Source of the DNA: Arachnopeziza araneosa
Lineage: Eukaryota; Ascomycota; Leotiomycetes; Helotiales; Arachnopezizaceae
Direction of reading: 5' to 3'
DNA: 33,009 nucleotides
Assembly (NCBI GenBank): GCA_003988855.1
Contig: QYAI01000259.1
Span: 1-33,009 of the forward strand
The notes beneath the pieces are model-generated. The model was not told the origin of the DNA. It did no database searches and worked only from the letters and a program-made list of their open reading frames with translations. The position numbers were made by a program, and so were the translations under genes. This document shows, piece by piece, positions 19,286 through 30,819 of the stretch; within the stretch, counting starts at the first letter, position 1, and every line of letters starts with the position of its first letter.

Positions 19286-20067
19286 CGGTGGGGGATGAAA
19301 CACTGCTCCCGATTCTTCTTGATAGCTTTGCCAACACAAAGCTTCTTGAGCTTGTACATATATCTATTATCATAACACATTAATCAAAGGAGCATTTTCC
19401 TCTTCAACTTTTCTTTCTCGAAAGGCGGTCAAGCTCACAAACTAGTTAACTACTTTCGGAAGAAATTGCTGCAAGTAGCCGTGTCAGCGTGTCTCTCATC
19501 CCATCTCAATCACGTGACAAAAAGTCTCTCTTTCTTACCTGCAGTCACTTCCAATTCTATCCATTCCCCTTTCGTGTCACCTACGTAAGCAATTATCTCC
19601 AGAATCTAGCTCTTTGGTACTCATTTCATGGAAACGGTGACGATTGTGGCTTAGCAGTAAAGTAGCAGCCTGGAGCCGATGTGGTGATTATTGGCGATGT
19701 TATGTACTGTACTTATATAACGAGACACTGGCAAATGGGTCACTCTAGACCTCATTATTGCTTCACTTATAGAGTTTACATCTATTGATTTATTGATATA
19801 ACTTTATCAAATACTAGAAATGAGTCATTGTAGGCCCCATTATTGTAGGCCTCATTATTGTAGGCCTCATTAACGCCTGATTGCCGACCACTCGTTTGAC
19901 GAATTACGATTCATGCCATGTCACCTCGTTTGCTCCCACCATTCATGCAGATCTGTCCAATGAATCTGTTTCAAACTCAGAAAATGATACTTAAGTGGAT
20001 CGATCGTATCGCTAATCGGTGTGTCTCAAGCCCTCCCTCACTCTGATCCTATTTGAGTTCTCAACTT
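19286..20067. other. Intergenic region between secreted protein and P450
   Basis: 3' flank of the secreted protein gene, then presumed P450 promoter. It includes a CACGTG at about 19512 and the tandem repeat at 19825-19870. No gene seen. Confidence 0.4.
19825..19870. repeat. Short tandem repeat, about 15-bp unit
   Basis: CATTATTGTAGGCCT occurs twice in tandem, preceded by a variant (CATTGTAGGCCC) and followed by CATTAACGCC. The related phrase CCTCATTATTG also occurs about 75 bp upstream at 19751. It lies about 200 bp before the P450 start. Confidence 0.8.
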
Positions 20068-21264
20068 ATGCTGTGGATCTTGACACCGACCTTACGCAAG
20101 ATTAAGAACATGTCACTCCAAGTCATTTCTTTCTTGGTTTTCATCGCTGTCGCTTGTATGTGCTATCGGCAATCAAGATCGAAATTATGCATACCCTCCA
20201 AGCGTCTTCGAGACATCCAACAATCGCGAGCAGTCCTCCAAAACTCCACACTCAAGGAGCGAGCTCAACAAAACCAACGGCTCGTAACGATATTTGGAAT
20301 CGACAACGCCTTCACGACTTCCGATCCAGAATGGCACAAGATGTTTGTGAATCAATCAAAAGACCTTCTCAGAGCTTCGGACAAGGACTGGGCTTTACTT
20401 GCTACATCAGTATCTAACTCTATAAACGAGTTTCTCTATCTCAAGACAACTGAGACGCTGCTTGTACCGTTTGTACAGATCTTAGTCTTCGAAGCTGTCG
20501 TCTTCAAATTCTTCCCAAATACCCAACGACCACCAAGAAAAGATATCGAGTGCATCACATCCAGAATCAACTCGCTCTGGATCACATCAAAACTTGCTGA
20601 AAGCAACCGCGCTGACGTTATTGCCACCAGAAAAGAATTAGAACAGAAACTGGAATATGTTTTTGATACATGCCAAATCGAAGGTCGAGAAAATCCTCTC
20701 AACATCCTTCTCCCTGCATACGAAACACTCTGGCGTGTTGTTCTGCAAACCTTCCTCGAGATATGCTTCAGATCTACGGACGAAGACCGCTATAAATACA
20801 CGATGTTGTTCGAAACCTTTCTCACGAATCCAAGCGGCAAATTTCAAGACCACAGCGAACATAAGGTTTCAGTCGAATGGATTGTGAAGGAAGGACTTCG
20901 ACTTTACCCCCCAACTCGTCGAATATATCGGCAGGTTGAGGACGAAACACTTGCTATCGATGTTGAGTACTTGCATCGGGATGAGGCTACATGGGGAGTT
21001 GACGCGTTGCTATTCGTCCCAAGTCGATGGGCGGATTCGGGAGAAAAGCTGGCGTACATGCCGTTTGGAGCGGGAAAATTTGTCTGCCCTGCAAAGCCTG
21101 TCGCTGCACCGATGTTGATTGGGATTCTCATTGGAGTCTTGTTTCTGGGGATTGATGAGAAGTTCACACTAAGTGGAGATAAAGCCGAGGAGGTTCTGAG
21201 TTCTGCGCCGCTCGAAAATAACAGAAAGTCATATGAGGGACTGGCACTGCTGCAGGAAGGTTGA
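20068..21264 (+). CDS. Cytochrome P450 (compact, atypical)
   Basis: Two core P450 signatures are present: the K-helix ExxR in VKEGLRLYPPTRR (E at 20890, R at 20899) and the heme loop FGAGKFVCPA (Cys codon 21085-21087). The heme loop departs from FxxGxRxCxG by Lys for Arg and Ala for the last Gly. The I-helix region reads LLPAYETLWRVVLQTF, a variant found in a group of fungal P450s instead of AGxDT. An N-terminal anchor (MSLQVISFLVFIAVAC) implies ER membrane. It is intronless, 398 aa from 20068 or 384 aa from the ATG at 20110; the latter puts the anchor right at the N-terminus and is my preference. It is about 100 residues shorter than usual. Substrate unknown. The residues before the heme loop (FVPSRWADSG) are normal, so function is plausible. 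Confidence 0.85.
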   Translation: MLWILTPTLRKIKNMSLQVISFLVFIAVACMCYRQSRSKLCIPSKRLRDIQQSRAVLQNSTLKERAQQNQRLVTIFGIDNAFTTSDPEWHKMFVNQSKDLLRASDKDWALLATSVSNSINEFLYLKTTETLLVPFVQILVFEAVVFKFFPNTQRPPRKDIECITSRINSLWITSKLAESNRADVIATRKELEQKLEYVFDTCQIEGRENPLNILLPAYETLWRVVLQTFLEICFRSTDEDRYKYTMLFETFLTNPSGKFQDHSEHKVSVEWIVKEGLRLYPPTRRIYRQVEDETLAIDVEYLHRDEATWGVDALLFVPSRWADSGEKLAYMPFGAGKFVCPAKPVAAPMLIGILIGVLFLGIDEKFTLSGDKAEEVLSSAPLENNRKSYEGLALLQEG

Positions 21265-22207
21265 GTGCAGAGAGATAAAGTGCAACGACTTGGTACTCCG
21301 GGGGTCGGTCAGGATGACTAGAAGCAGGCTGTTGATGGATCATATGATCTTTGGATATGTACAAGGACTTGAATAGATTGGCGTCAAAATGCAAAGTAGA
21401 AAAATAAAACTTCTCGGTTCAAGCTGTACTCCAGAATATTTATGGATTTATCAATGCCAGACGAAATTCTGTGGGAAATTAAGGGCCAAACTTCGATTTT
21501 CTACAGTTCCGTTTTCTATGTTTGGCTTCGTCAGATGGGGAAACGATTCTGTGGGTGACTTTTTATTTTCATTTAGCAATCAACATTTGCTTTTTGTTAC
21601 AGACAATGGTCCCTGCTCGCGTAAAATAAGGTTTTATATACTTTTAATTTAGCTTTTGGAAGCTTTTTATGTGTATAAATACTCAGCTTTGCTTCTAGTT
21701 GTTTTATTCTTTTTCCAGATTTATTTAATATAACTCTCTTACAGTTATCAAACATACTTGCGTGCTTTTACCGTCAGAAAAGACATAGTCAAGGTGCTTC
21801 TAAACGGAACACTTTTTATATCATTCCATCTTTTGAAATGTATAAGTGATGGAATAAGCATCAATAAATCAAGGCCAAAAGATATTTCTGCACTACCTTA
21901 CTCTTTGGCAAGCTTTATTGAGTAACATTTTATAGTTTTCTCGTTACTCTATTCCAACTGGGTGCTAGGGTATAATCAATTCATCATTTATCGTTATAAA
22001 TATTTTAGTAAGACTGGAATAAACGTAAAACTATATTTGAGAAAACCCAACTTTATTAAAGTCGGTTCTCAATTTTGAGGTGGAGGTGAGTAACCTGCTC
22101 ACGTGAAACTCACATGATCACAGTCTTGGCGCTGCTTACATTCACCAGGCTACATGCGGGGTTTGGTACAGAACGGCACTCCATTTCAGAGATAATATTT
22201 TTTCAGT
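21265..22207. other. AT-rich intergenic region
   Basis: Very AT-rich from about 21560 to 22060, with A/T runs and no defensible gene. This could be old mutated repeat DNA, but no terminal repeats or transposase fragments are visible. A CACGTG lies at about 22101, upstream of the HET gene. Confidence 0.45.
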
Positions 22208-24475
22208 ATGCTTTGCGAGCAGTGTAGCTATATTTTAAAGCCTAGATACAATCTTGGCGGACCAGCCATCAAGTACAATCGTAAAATCACGGAATTATTA
22301 GCAGGCTCCACCTCTTGCCAATTTTGTGCTATTCTATCCGAATGGATACCGAAGTCAGACACCATTATTGGTACTTCTCGATCTAGAGTCGCTCCTGAAA
22401 ATGCCGTAATGCGATATCTTCTTAGAGTAGGTCAAATTAAAGTACCCGTTTGTTCCAAATTTTCGTTGACCATTCTCCTAGATGGTAGAGCAACCGGATT
22501 ACGCTGCAGCAGGGTTAAATTGGTATCTTTTGAGGGTTGCATTTACAACTTCATCTGATCTACCAATTCCTCCATCAATGTTAACTATAAGAAGCTTTGC
22601 TTTTATTCCTGTTAAAGGTATGGAATTCACATCTATTGAGCATTCGAGAACACTTTCATCTTACCCAATCATCTCTATCGAGTAGACTTACGGCCCGTGA
22701 CTGGTCTCCCACAGATTGAAGACAGTACTGGTGGCAGATCCTCCTTAGGTCAGGCTGATAAATGGCTTAATAACTGCCTTGAGAACCACCCACACTGTAG
22801 AGCCTATTCTGAAATCCTGGATTCAGAGCAAGATCAGTCCAGACCGTTTAGACCAACCAGACTCCTTCAGATTCTTCCCAACAAAATCAGACTTATCCGC
22901 ACAGAGAATATCAGATACCGTTATGTCGCTCTCAGTCACCGATGGCCAGCTGGTCCTAAGATAATTCTTCAGCTCACAACATCGAACCTTGCCAACCTAA
23001 TGGACGACATTCCTTCTTCGAGCAGCGTCGGATTCTCGCAGGTCTTTTCAGATGCTATAACAGTCTGTCGACGACTGGGCATCCAATACCTTTGGATAGA
23101 CACCCTTTGTATTATCCAGTCTGGGGATCATGGCGCAGACTGGAATCATGAATGCACGAGGATGGGAGACGTATACAAATACGCCGTATGTACTATCGCC
23201 GCAGAATCTGTCGAGGACCCGGACGAGTCTCTCCATACCGGCATGTTTAGGACGCGTGACAAGGATATGTTGGTTCCCATGGTTGGTGATGCATCTTTTG
23301 ATGGCAGCGTGTTTGATTGGGGTCGTCCAATGCTCATTGATCGACTGAGAGGAAAGTGGAAGAGACCAATACCCGGCCCATACTATCTCATGGATACAAA
23401 TGACTGGCTCTCAGATGTCTCCCTTGCGCCTCTCAGCCGCCGTGGCTGGGTCGAACAGGAGCGCATATTGGCTACTCGCATTTTGCACTTCACTTCGAAA
23501 CAGATATTCTTCGACTGTTATGAAACCATGGCTAGTGAAGTTTGGCCAGAAAGACATCCAACCTACGAGAAGCGCTGGTCTCTTCGGCCATGGACGATTC
23601 TCCAGGACCTGGCTCTCCACAAAGCTGGTATACTTCAGGAAGACAGTTTAACAACTTACGTCAGGCATGTAGTCGAGAATCCCATGTCGTGCTGGTTCCG
23701 AATCGCCTACAACTATGCTCGAACAGAACTGACTTTTGAAAGAGACAAGTTAGTAGCCATCTCGGGCCTTGCACGCGGTCTACTACCGTATATTAGGGCA
23801 ACACCATCGGACTACTTAGCAGGCGTATGGGTGCAAAGTTTACCATATGGTCTACTTTGGTATGCACCCTGGCGCGGTCGGCCCAACGGCAAGCGCATTC
23901 GGAATCCTGGCGTATACCAAGCGCCAACTTGGTCGTGGGCATCCGTTAATTGGGCCCTCAACACAGACGAGACGTTTCACCACAAGGAGCATGAGATTCT
24001 GATCAGTCTCGAGAGTTTTGATATCACTCCACTATCACCCGAAGATCCATTTGGCCAAGTCCAACCCGGTGCACGTATCGTGCTCAAGGCTTTCACACAT
24101 AAGATCTCATTGTCCTGGTCTGATGCACAAACCAACTTTAAACCAGCGCCAAAGTACTGGCCCACGGTGAGATGGGGGACTACTTACTTCGCTAACAGGA
24201 TCGGTTCTGGGGACTTTATTTGCCCGGATGAAAGGTATATCGAGGGAGAGAGTCGTGATCGTAATGACCTTAGAGTATTACCTGTGTTGCGGTCCAAAGC
24301 TACTTTGCCCGACAAGTGGATTATAGGTCTAATTTTGGAACCCGCAGGAATTGAGGGCGAATATCGACGGTTCGGCTATATGGGCGTGATGGTAAGAGTT
24401 CTCGTATCGGTTTTCTCTGGATGCTTGAAGAACCACATCATGATGCTTCAATGCTTTTTGACATCAGTTGAGTAG
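22208..24475 (+). CDS. HET-domain protein, about 714 aa
   Basis: Three exons by phase: 22208-22426, 22482-22617, 22686-24475. Introns are GTAGGT...CTCCTAG (55 nt) and GTATGG...GAGTAG (68 nt); both joins restore open frame. The HET core is present: YRYVALSHRWP (usual YVALSYCWG), AITVCRRLGIQYLWIDTLCI, MGDVYKYAVCTIAAES, LSRRGWVEQERILATRILHF and later APTWSWASV. A Cys-rich start (CEQCSY...SCQFC) is typical of this family. A fourth intron is possible near the end (GTAAGA at 24392 to CAG at 24467), which would end the protein MLSS at 24479 instead. HET domains act in heterokaryon incompatibility and programmed cell death in filamentous fungi; most family members have unknown triggers. The core triad region keeps its Asp/Trp residues but has SHRWP for SYCWG. 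Confidence 0.85.
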
Positions 24476-24479
24476 CTGA

Positions 24480-25169
24480 GTTTTGATCAGACTCCTTCCT
24501 ACACATTTTAAACTGAAAGAGTTTAATATTCTAAAGAACAAATTTGATGATAGCCTCAAACTAATTATTCTCTAGGGTCATTCTGGCATATGGTGGCTGC
24601 AACTCACGACGGGACTTGGCGGATTGGTCACTTCAAGAAGGGAGGAAACCGTCACAATCTTATAGGAGTAATTTTTCGCCACATTGCATAGCAAAGGAAC
24701 TCCATTATAAATATGTCAGGTAAAAATAAGTGACAGTACATACTCTTTCCCTCAGAGCCTCAGTAATAACGACCTTTTAAGCTCCTGAAAGTTCAATTTT
24801 CCTTTGGGATTTATTGTATATTTACTAAGCAGGAAAAATAAACTATACATATTTGAATAGAAAGTTGTGAAATAAATTAAGAGAATTGAAAGAGGAAGGA
24901 AGGATTAGCAGGAAAGTAGTGGATTTTTATCATATATACATGCTTGAAAGAAGCGGTTCAAAAAGAGGCAAAATCCTTCAACAGATTGTGCTAGTCTAAA
25001 GAGGCAGCGCCTCCGGGTGTGGTTTACAGGGATCATAATTGTTGCGAGACAAAAGAAGGAGCGATCAGGCAGGGCTATATAGCTGTTCAGTCTTCGATTA
25101 CATCAGGCTTGCATACAATTCGTTCCTTTACAATAGTACTGTATATAAGCGGGACACATTTCGTCAACA
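24480..25169. other. Convergent intergenic region
   Basis: It lies between two 3' ends (HET plus, CorA-like minus). No gene supported. AT-rich near 24780-24900. Confidence 0.45.
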
Positions 25170-27143
25170 TCATCTCAACTTCCCACCGCCCTGAAACAAA
25201 CGCCTCTTGACGCTCCCCCAAAAAGCAAAGTAGAACGTGATAGCACCCAACCCGACCGCAGTCACAATCCAATACAACCAGACCAATCCATGGGGAGTGT
25301 TGGTCGAGATACTGAAGACGCCCTGTTTGTTAAGAGTTAGAGATGTCAAGTAATCTTGCTTGTAGGTGGTCACTTACCGCAGCCAGGTTGACGGGGAGGT
25401 AAGCCTGGACATATGTTAGTATGAGGGGTAGATTTGGAGCCTGGATGAAGCGAGGCTAGGGATCATACCACAGTCATGTTTGTAAGAACGCCGATATCAT
25501 CACCCTGTTTCGTGGATTTGCGGCTCTCGAGTAGAGCTGACGAGCTCATCAACTATACCATTATTAGCTCTTCTCCTCTAACTCCACTTAGCGAAGAAAA
25601 AATGGCAGTCAAACTTACACCCTCCTTCATCCCATCAAACCTCTGCATCCGTTGCATCAGCCTCCTCTGCCACCTCCGCAAGTTCACACTCTCACTCTCA
25701 ATACGATCGAGATAGCAATTCCACCGAGCCTCGAGATCCCGGTCTTTCGTCTCAAAAAAAGACATGTTGTCGTTGAGGAAGGTTTGCAGGGAATCGCATT
25801 GCGTGGAGAGTGTATCGTGGAGCTGGCGGAGGATAGAGATGGCTTTCATGTACGACCGTGTCTGGGACATGTCTGCATTGTCTGCGAGGTGACCGGCGTC
25901 GATGGTACGGATGTAGTAGCTTTCCTTTACTGCGTTAGTATGAGGATGAGATGGTATTTTGATGGGGGTTTTACATAGGCATCGAGTCGCTCCATGAGGA
26001 TGCTGATTGTATTCTCCCATTCTCTGGCTGTCTGTTTGATGCGCTGGGATAATACGAGCAGAAAATACTCTCGTGGGTTCCAACACGGCTGGTCCTCCTT
26101 CCGAGCTCCACCGCTTGGTGCATCGTCTCCACGCGAGCAGTACGCCTGCGTATCTTGGCCTTTCCCTGGATACGTATCCGCGATGAAATATGCAGTCCAG
26201 TTCGCCTCTTCGATACCAGTGAGGAGGAAAGATACCTGGGCGTCATAATAATACAATTCTTCTTTAGATTTCCCCATCGCTTGAATCATCGAATACGACT
26301 GTCGAATACCGCGAGGATCACATCTGGCGTGGCCTTCACGTAGAGTAACATAGGATAGATGGAAGCCCATGGAGAATTTAAGACCAGTACGGAGGGTTTC
26401 TTGTGGACAGTCGATTGTAGCAGGATCGGTGTTGTGCGTCTTTGCAAAGAAGTAGATCTCACCTAGGAGGTATGATTGTAGGAAGATTTTGAGGAGGGTG
26501 GCGAATCGATGGGGTACCGTGGTTGCGAGTGCGATGGCACAGAGGGGTGTCAAAGTTTCAATATACCTGTATAACTTAGTTTTTCAGTCCTGGGAGCTTT
26601 CGGAAAACAATGTACATCACTCGTCTATTATTACTGACACTTGAATCCTAATTGATGTCAAAACAACGAGAGCACATTCAAATTTAGAGAGATACTAGCC
26701 TTCTCAAGAAGCCTCTGGTAAAGTCCTCGCTCATCAAGAACGTCCCGAAAAACAGAAACGTCAGGATCTGGCGCTCGGAAGCTAGGACCCACACCACCAC
26801 CCGCTGAAGGAACCTGCAGGGTGGGTTGAGAAGCAGGCGGATCCTCACTTGGAGCAGACGAAAAGCTCCTGTCATCCATCAAGCAAAGTCTCGAAACTCC
26901 AGCAAGCGTCATGCCACTTGTCAGATCTCCTAGGTGGGCACGTCGCAGAAACAAATCCAACGGCTTGCAGTTGAAGCAGGGAGGAGAGAGGGGATCCTCG
27001 CCTGCGTGGATGAGAGCGTCGCATCCTCTCTGGCTCGGATTCACATTCAAAGGATCGTTTTCCTTTTCATCGAGTGATTGCCGGGTTTGGAATTTGTTGC
27101 TCCATACTGAAGAGCGACGTCTTGAGATTGTAGAGGCAGACAT
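25170..27143 (-). CDS. CorA-like two-transmembrane protein
   Basis: Exons by phase: 27143 to about 26668, 26566-25975, 25924-25619, 25552-25469, 25404-25378, 25322-25170. The last five joins are clean GT-AG and in frame. The first intron is uncertain: the best-looking donor (GTATCT at 26695) leaves the wrong phase, and the phase-correct donor is GTTGTT at 26667. A long helical middle (ARWNCYLDRIESESVNLRRW) is followed by VLTNMTVAYLPVNLAAGVFS (TM1) and GLVWLYWIVTAVGLGAITFY (TM2), then basic KRR. This two-helix C-terminus is the CorA/ZntB arrangement, but the GMN-type motif after TM1 is replaced by SIST. FHLSYVTLREG occurs in the N-terminal part. Role as a divalent-cation channel is possible but unproven. 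The split TM1 exon is only 27 nt. Confidence 0.75.
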
Positions 27144-27597
27144 CGGGTCTCGACGATATGGATCTTTGGCTCACTTGACACACGGAAAGAAACAGAGGAT
27201 AAAAAGCGATAAGTCTGAAAGACGAAACGTAAATAGAAATGGAGCAAGGTACGAGAAATATGGAAGGCCAAATCTGGCACAGCCTTAATCCCCCATACCC
27301 CGCGGCTGGAGGATCCTACGTATGCAATGTGACGCCCATGCTCACCGAGAAAGCCTGTTCAAGGCTTCATCGTGGAGCCGTGTCGGATCGGCACAAAGAA
27401 GCTCACCGAAACTGGGCGCCGGGTCTGCGCCACCTTTGCCCTGGAATTTCCGCTTCGAGTAAAAATTTCCTCAGTATCTAAGAACAAGAAACAAGTTTGG
27501 CAATCTGTAAGAGCGAACGTCTATTATAAAATTGAGTCCTTCCAATCGAAGTCTAGTCTGATTTTAGGAAAGAAATTTATAGTGATTCCTTGGCCTT
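27144..27597. other. Intergenic region
   Basis: Promoter side of the CorA-like gene and 3' flank of the GH31 gene. Nothing else recognised. Confidence 0.45.
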
Positions 27598-30024
27598 TTA
27601 GTCCGCAAGCACATATTCTAGCACCGCCTCCCGCAGATTCTCATCCATCTCCAACGCAAGCAAGCCACTAACTTTCAGCAGGGCTGGAGGTTTAGCTGCC
27701 ACCACTTGCCAAATGTTCTCTTTCAGGTCAAACCGGATTTGAGCATTCCCTAGAATAGGTCGAATGAGAGCTTCCACATCATTCTGCGACAGCTGTGGGC
27801 TTGGACCTAATTTGATGGTTGCTTGAGCATCTGGCGAGATGCTGCCAACCTGCAGCACGAATCCATTCGCGACTGCCTCAAGCTTCCCATCCTGCTCTTT
27901 CTTGTCCTTGATCACAGAGACACCTGCATTTTCTGAACCTTTGAGTCCAATAAATCGTATCGTCCATTCACGGGCTTTGTACTTCAATGCCGCTCCAGTG
28001 CTTGGGCCAATCGTCACTGTTCCCTCGGCTTGTGAATATTTTATCGTTGTCTTTGTCCACTTGACCTCGTTCACCGAACTTCCAGATCCATCATCTTCAA
28101 GCAATTCAAAAGTCCCGTCTGCTCCAACGACAATGAGAACCTCAATGCTCTCAGGACTTTCCCCGCCATTTCCCGGCTCGGTCGCAGCGTCAAGGGGAAT
28201 GATGGAACCTTCCTTGGCAAATACAGGATAATCCTCCATCTTCCGTGAAATCCAAAGCTCTCTGTCTCCTCTGTAGACCGCACCAGAGAAAATATCCACG
28301 TAGCGTCCAGGCGGCAACCAACCCTTCGTCTTGGCCAATTTCAATTTGGGATCTTCAGGAGTCGTAATTGGCATAACAATAAGATCTGACCCAAAGAGAT
28401 ACTGATTAGGTATCTTGTAAGCCTCGCTGTTTTCAGAATAAGCCCAGTACATCGGCCTGACTAAAGGTATCCCCTGTGTAGCGCTCCTGAAATTCATCGT
28501 ATACAAATAAGGAAGCAACCTATGCCTCAGTCTCAGAAATTCATTCATGATCTTCTCGGCCGCCGGCCCATATGTCCAAGGCTCTTTCCGCGTCCACTGG
28601 CTTACCGACGAATGTAACCTCATGATCGGGCTGAAGCAACCAAACTGCACCCATCGAGTCGTCAATTCATCATCTTTGAAACCACCCATATGCCCACCAA
28701 TGTCATGACTCCACCACCCATACCCGATATTGCTTGCCGTAGCAGTGAATTCGGGTTGAAAATCTAGCGATTCCCAGGTCACGATCGTGTCTCCCGAGAA
28801 TCCGACAGGATAGCGGTGCGAGCCAGGTCCGGCATAACGACTGAAAGTCAGTGGTCGTTTGTGGTTCAGAGAATTATCCAGAAAGTGAAAGTGATTCAGT
28901 ACCCAGAGAGGATCAATGCCTGGAATGCGCGTATGTGAGCCTTGCTGCCAGTCAATCCACCAGAAGTCTACTCCTTGATCTTCAAGAGGCCTGTGCAAGA
29001 CATCAAAGAAGGCGTTCAAGAAATCTCGATTAGTGATATCGAAATGAATCGGGTCCTTTTGCTCCGTGGAATGAGACATGGCTTCAGCCATCGCAGGATA
29101 TAGATCCTCGTAGTTTTGAACTCCGTCTGCCGGATGGTCGTTCAGAGTCACTTTCAGTTTCCGGCGATGTAACTCCGACAAAAACCTCTCTGGTTCCGGG
29201 AAGAGGTCCTTATTCCAGGTATATCCGGTCCAGCCGGTCTTCCCACTCGCCTCTACCATCGGATCATCCACAACATGCCAATCCATATCCATCACCGCAA
29301 CACTAAACGGAATCTTCTCCTTTTCAAACCGGTCCATGAGAGTTAAATACTCCTTGTCACTATATGCGTAATACCGTGACCACCAATTCCCCAAAGCCCA
29401 TCTTGGCAACAGTGGCTGACTTCCAGACAAAGCATAAAGCGCTTTCACTGCGCCAGAGTAATCATGTCCATACGCGAAGAGATAGCCATCGATCCTCCCA
29501 GGTCCGGGACGGCGTGTTCCCACAAAACCATCAGCCTCAAACATCATGCTGGTGGAATCATCAATGGTTGTATAACCCCTCTTACTTACCACTCCAGGAC
29601 CCAATGGGATCCGACCATCAGCCTCATCTAGGGTACGTGCTGTCCCTCGTAGATTCTCACATTCTTCACCATATCGCCAGACGGAGCTGTGACAAGAAAA
29701 CGTGCCCTTCACACCGACGCTGAGACTAGACGGGCTGAACTCTTCTCCATCATCATACGCGAGGTGAAATCTCTCCGTGATGACCTCTACTATGCCATTT
29801 TTGTTGATGACGCGGAAATCGGGGACGCGGAGGTCGCGATTGACGGCAAAGACGCTGGCGCGGTCTTCAAATTCATGGTCGGGCGCCCATTCGTAGCGGA
29901 GAAGGCCATCGGTTAGGATGGTGAAGCGATAGTGATGAGACCCGCCGCCGACAATGGCTTTGGAGTTGGCGATGGGTTTGATGGGGAAATTGGAGCGTGG
30001 GGTGTGACGTGAAGTGTCTCCCAT
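27598..30024 (-). CDS. GH31 family alpha-glycosidase, 808 aa
   Basis: Intronless. The N-terminal beta-sandwich precedes the (beta/alpha)8 barrel, which starts LLPRWALGNWWSRYYAYS. Nucleophile Asp358 lies in DFWWIDWQQGSH (the GH31 WxDxNE-type site), and acid/base Asp412 in GFSGDTIVTWESL. WWSHDIGGHMGG follows, then the C-terminal beta domains with YLFGSDLIVMPITTPED and KEGSIIPLD. This matches alpha-glucosidase/alpha-xylosidase-type GH31 enzymes acting with retention. There is no signal peptide (MGDTSRHTPRSNFPIKP), so it is probably intracellular, unlike the secreted fungal enzymes. Length and catalytic residues look intact. Sugar preference cannot be told from sequence alone. Confidence 0.92.
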   Translation of the reverse strand: MGDTSRHTPRSNFPIKPIANSKAIVGGGSHHYRFTILTDGLLRYEWAPDHEFEDRASVFAVNRDLRVPDFRVINKNGIVEVITERFHLAYDDGEEFSPSSLSVGVKGTFSCHSSVWRYGEECENLRGTARTLDEADGRIPLGPGVVSKRGYTTIDDSTSMMFEADGFVGTRRPGPGRIDGYLFAYGHDYSGAVKALYALSGSQPLLPRWALGNWWSRYYAYSDKEYLTLMDRFEKEKIPFSVAVMDMDWHVVDDPMVEASGKTGWTGYTWNKDLFPEPERFLSELHRRKLKVTLNDHPADGVQNYEDLYPAMAEAMSHSTEQKDPIHFDITNRDFLNAFFDVLHRPLEDQGVDFWWIDWQQGSHTRIPGIDPLWVLNHFHFLDNSLNHKRPLTFSRYAGPGSHRYPVGFSGDTIVTWESLDFQPEFTATASNIGYGWWSHDIGGHMGGFKDDELTTRWVQFGCFSPIMRLHSSVSQWTRKEPWTYGPAAEKIMNEFLRLRHRLLPYLYTMNFRSATQGIPLVRPMYWAYSENSEAYKIPNQYLFGSDLIVMPITTPEDPKLKLAKTKGWLPPGRYVDIFSGAVYRGDRELWISRKMEDYPVFAKEGSIIPLDAATEPGNGGESPESIEVLIVVGADGTFELLEDDGSGSSVNEVKWTKTTIKYSQAEGTVTIGPSTGAALKYKAREWTIRFIGLKGSENAGVSVIKDKKEQDGKLEAVANGFVLQVGSISPDAQATIKLGPSPQLSQNDVEALIRPILGNAQIRFDLKENIWQVVAAKPPALLKVSGLLALEMDENLREAVLEYVLAD

Positions 30025-30819
30025 TTTGAGTCGATGCCTTGCACGTGACCGTTCCTTATTTCGGTACTGCCTGATGGAGAAGGTAGAGAAAATTGGAAGA
30101 TGAAAACTTTGAAACGATCTTGGGAGATGAAGAAGAGAAATTTATATTAAAGTCGTAGTTGTTGATGCGGCGAAAGCAATATGGGAAGAGACGTCACAAT
30201 GCGCAAGCTTCAGCAGTCCCCACTTTCCAGTTATGGAACATGTTGTACAGTGGATCGTGACGCAGGTGAAATGTTCGCTCGATATTTCGCACCCTTTCTT
30301 CGGGCTGAGACGCAGTCTGGGAACCTGATACTAATTATAAATTACATGGATGGTTTGTTTTGCGAAAACTTCACATATCAGGCCAAGAATTTATGAGCAT
30401 CTTGAGCGTGCAGGACTGACTCGCTGTGCGACCAATGCGCGGAGGGAATTTTTATCATGCATCCAACCCGATTAAATTACATCGGATTCAACTGAATAGA
30501 GAAATTAGAACCTTTGTCCAATAACAAACTATACTCAAAGAAGTGTAGATTCTGTGCATTCTACTGGGCGAAAGCAACAACATCCAGTACATTAGGTTTT
30601 AAAGCCGAAAACACCTCACTATTTAAACACGCTTAGAGAGCTGCATATGAGTGCATAACCCTCGTTCATTTATAAGAAATTACGAAACAAATCAACCTCC
30701 CCTTGGATCTCTTCTCTGCCGTCATGAGGGCCTCCACTTCTGTGGAGACTCAAACTCTGATGAGCCGACGCTTATCATCCATCTGGGAGTAGCTCGAGAA
30801 TTATGGGATACATATTCAC
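30025..30819. other. Intergenic region upstream of GH31
   Basis: GH31 promoter with a CACGTGAC site at 30042. The plus-strand frames at 30181-30396 and 30651-30863 are chance or antisense to SDR exon 3. Nothing else supported. Confidence 0.45.

Noticed and set aside
22482..22685. Frameshift in the HET gene suggesting a pseudogene
   Set aside because: Two well-formed introns (22427-22481 and 22618-22685) explain both frame changes and restore phase exactly.
27839..28231. 130-codon plus-strand frame
   Set aside because: Antisense shadow inside the GH31 coding region.
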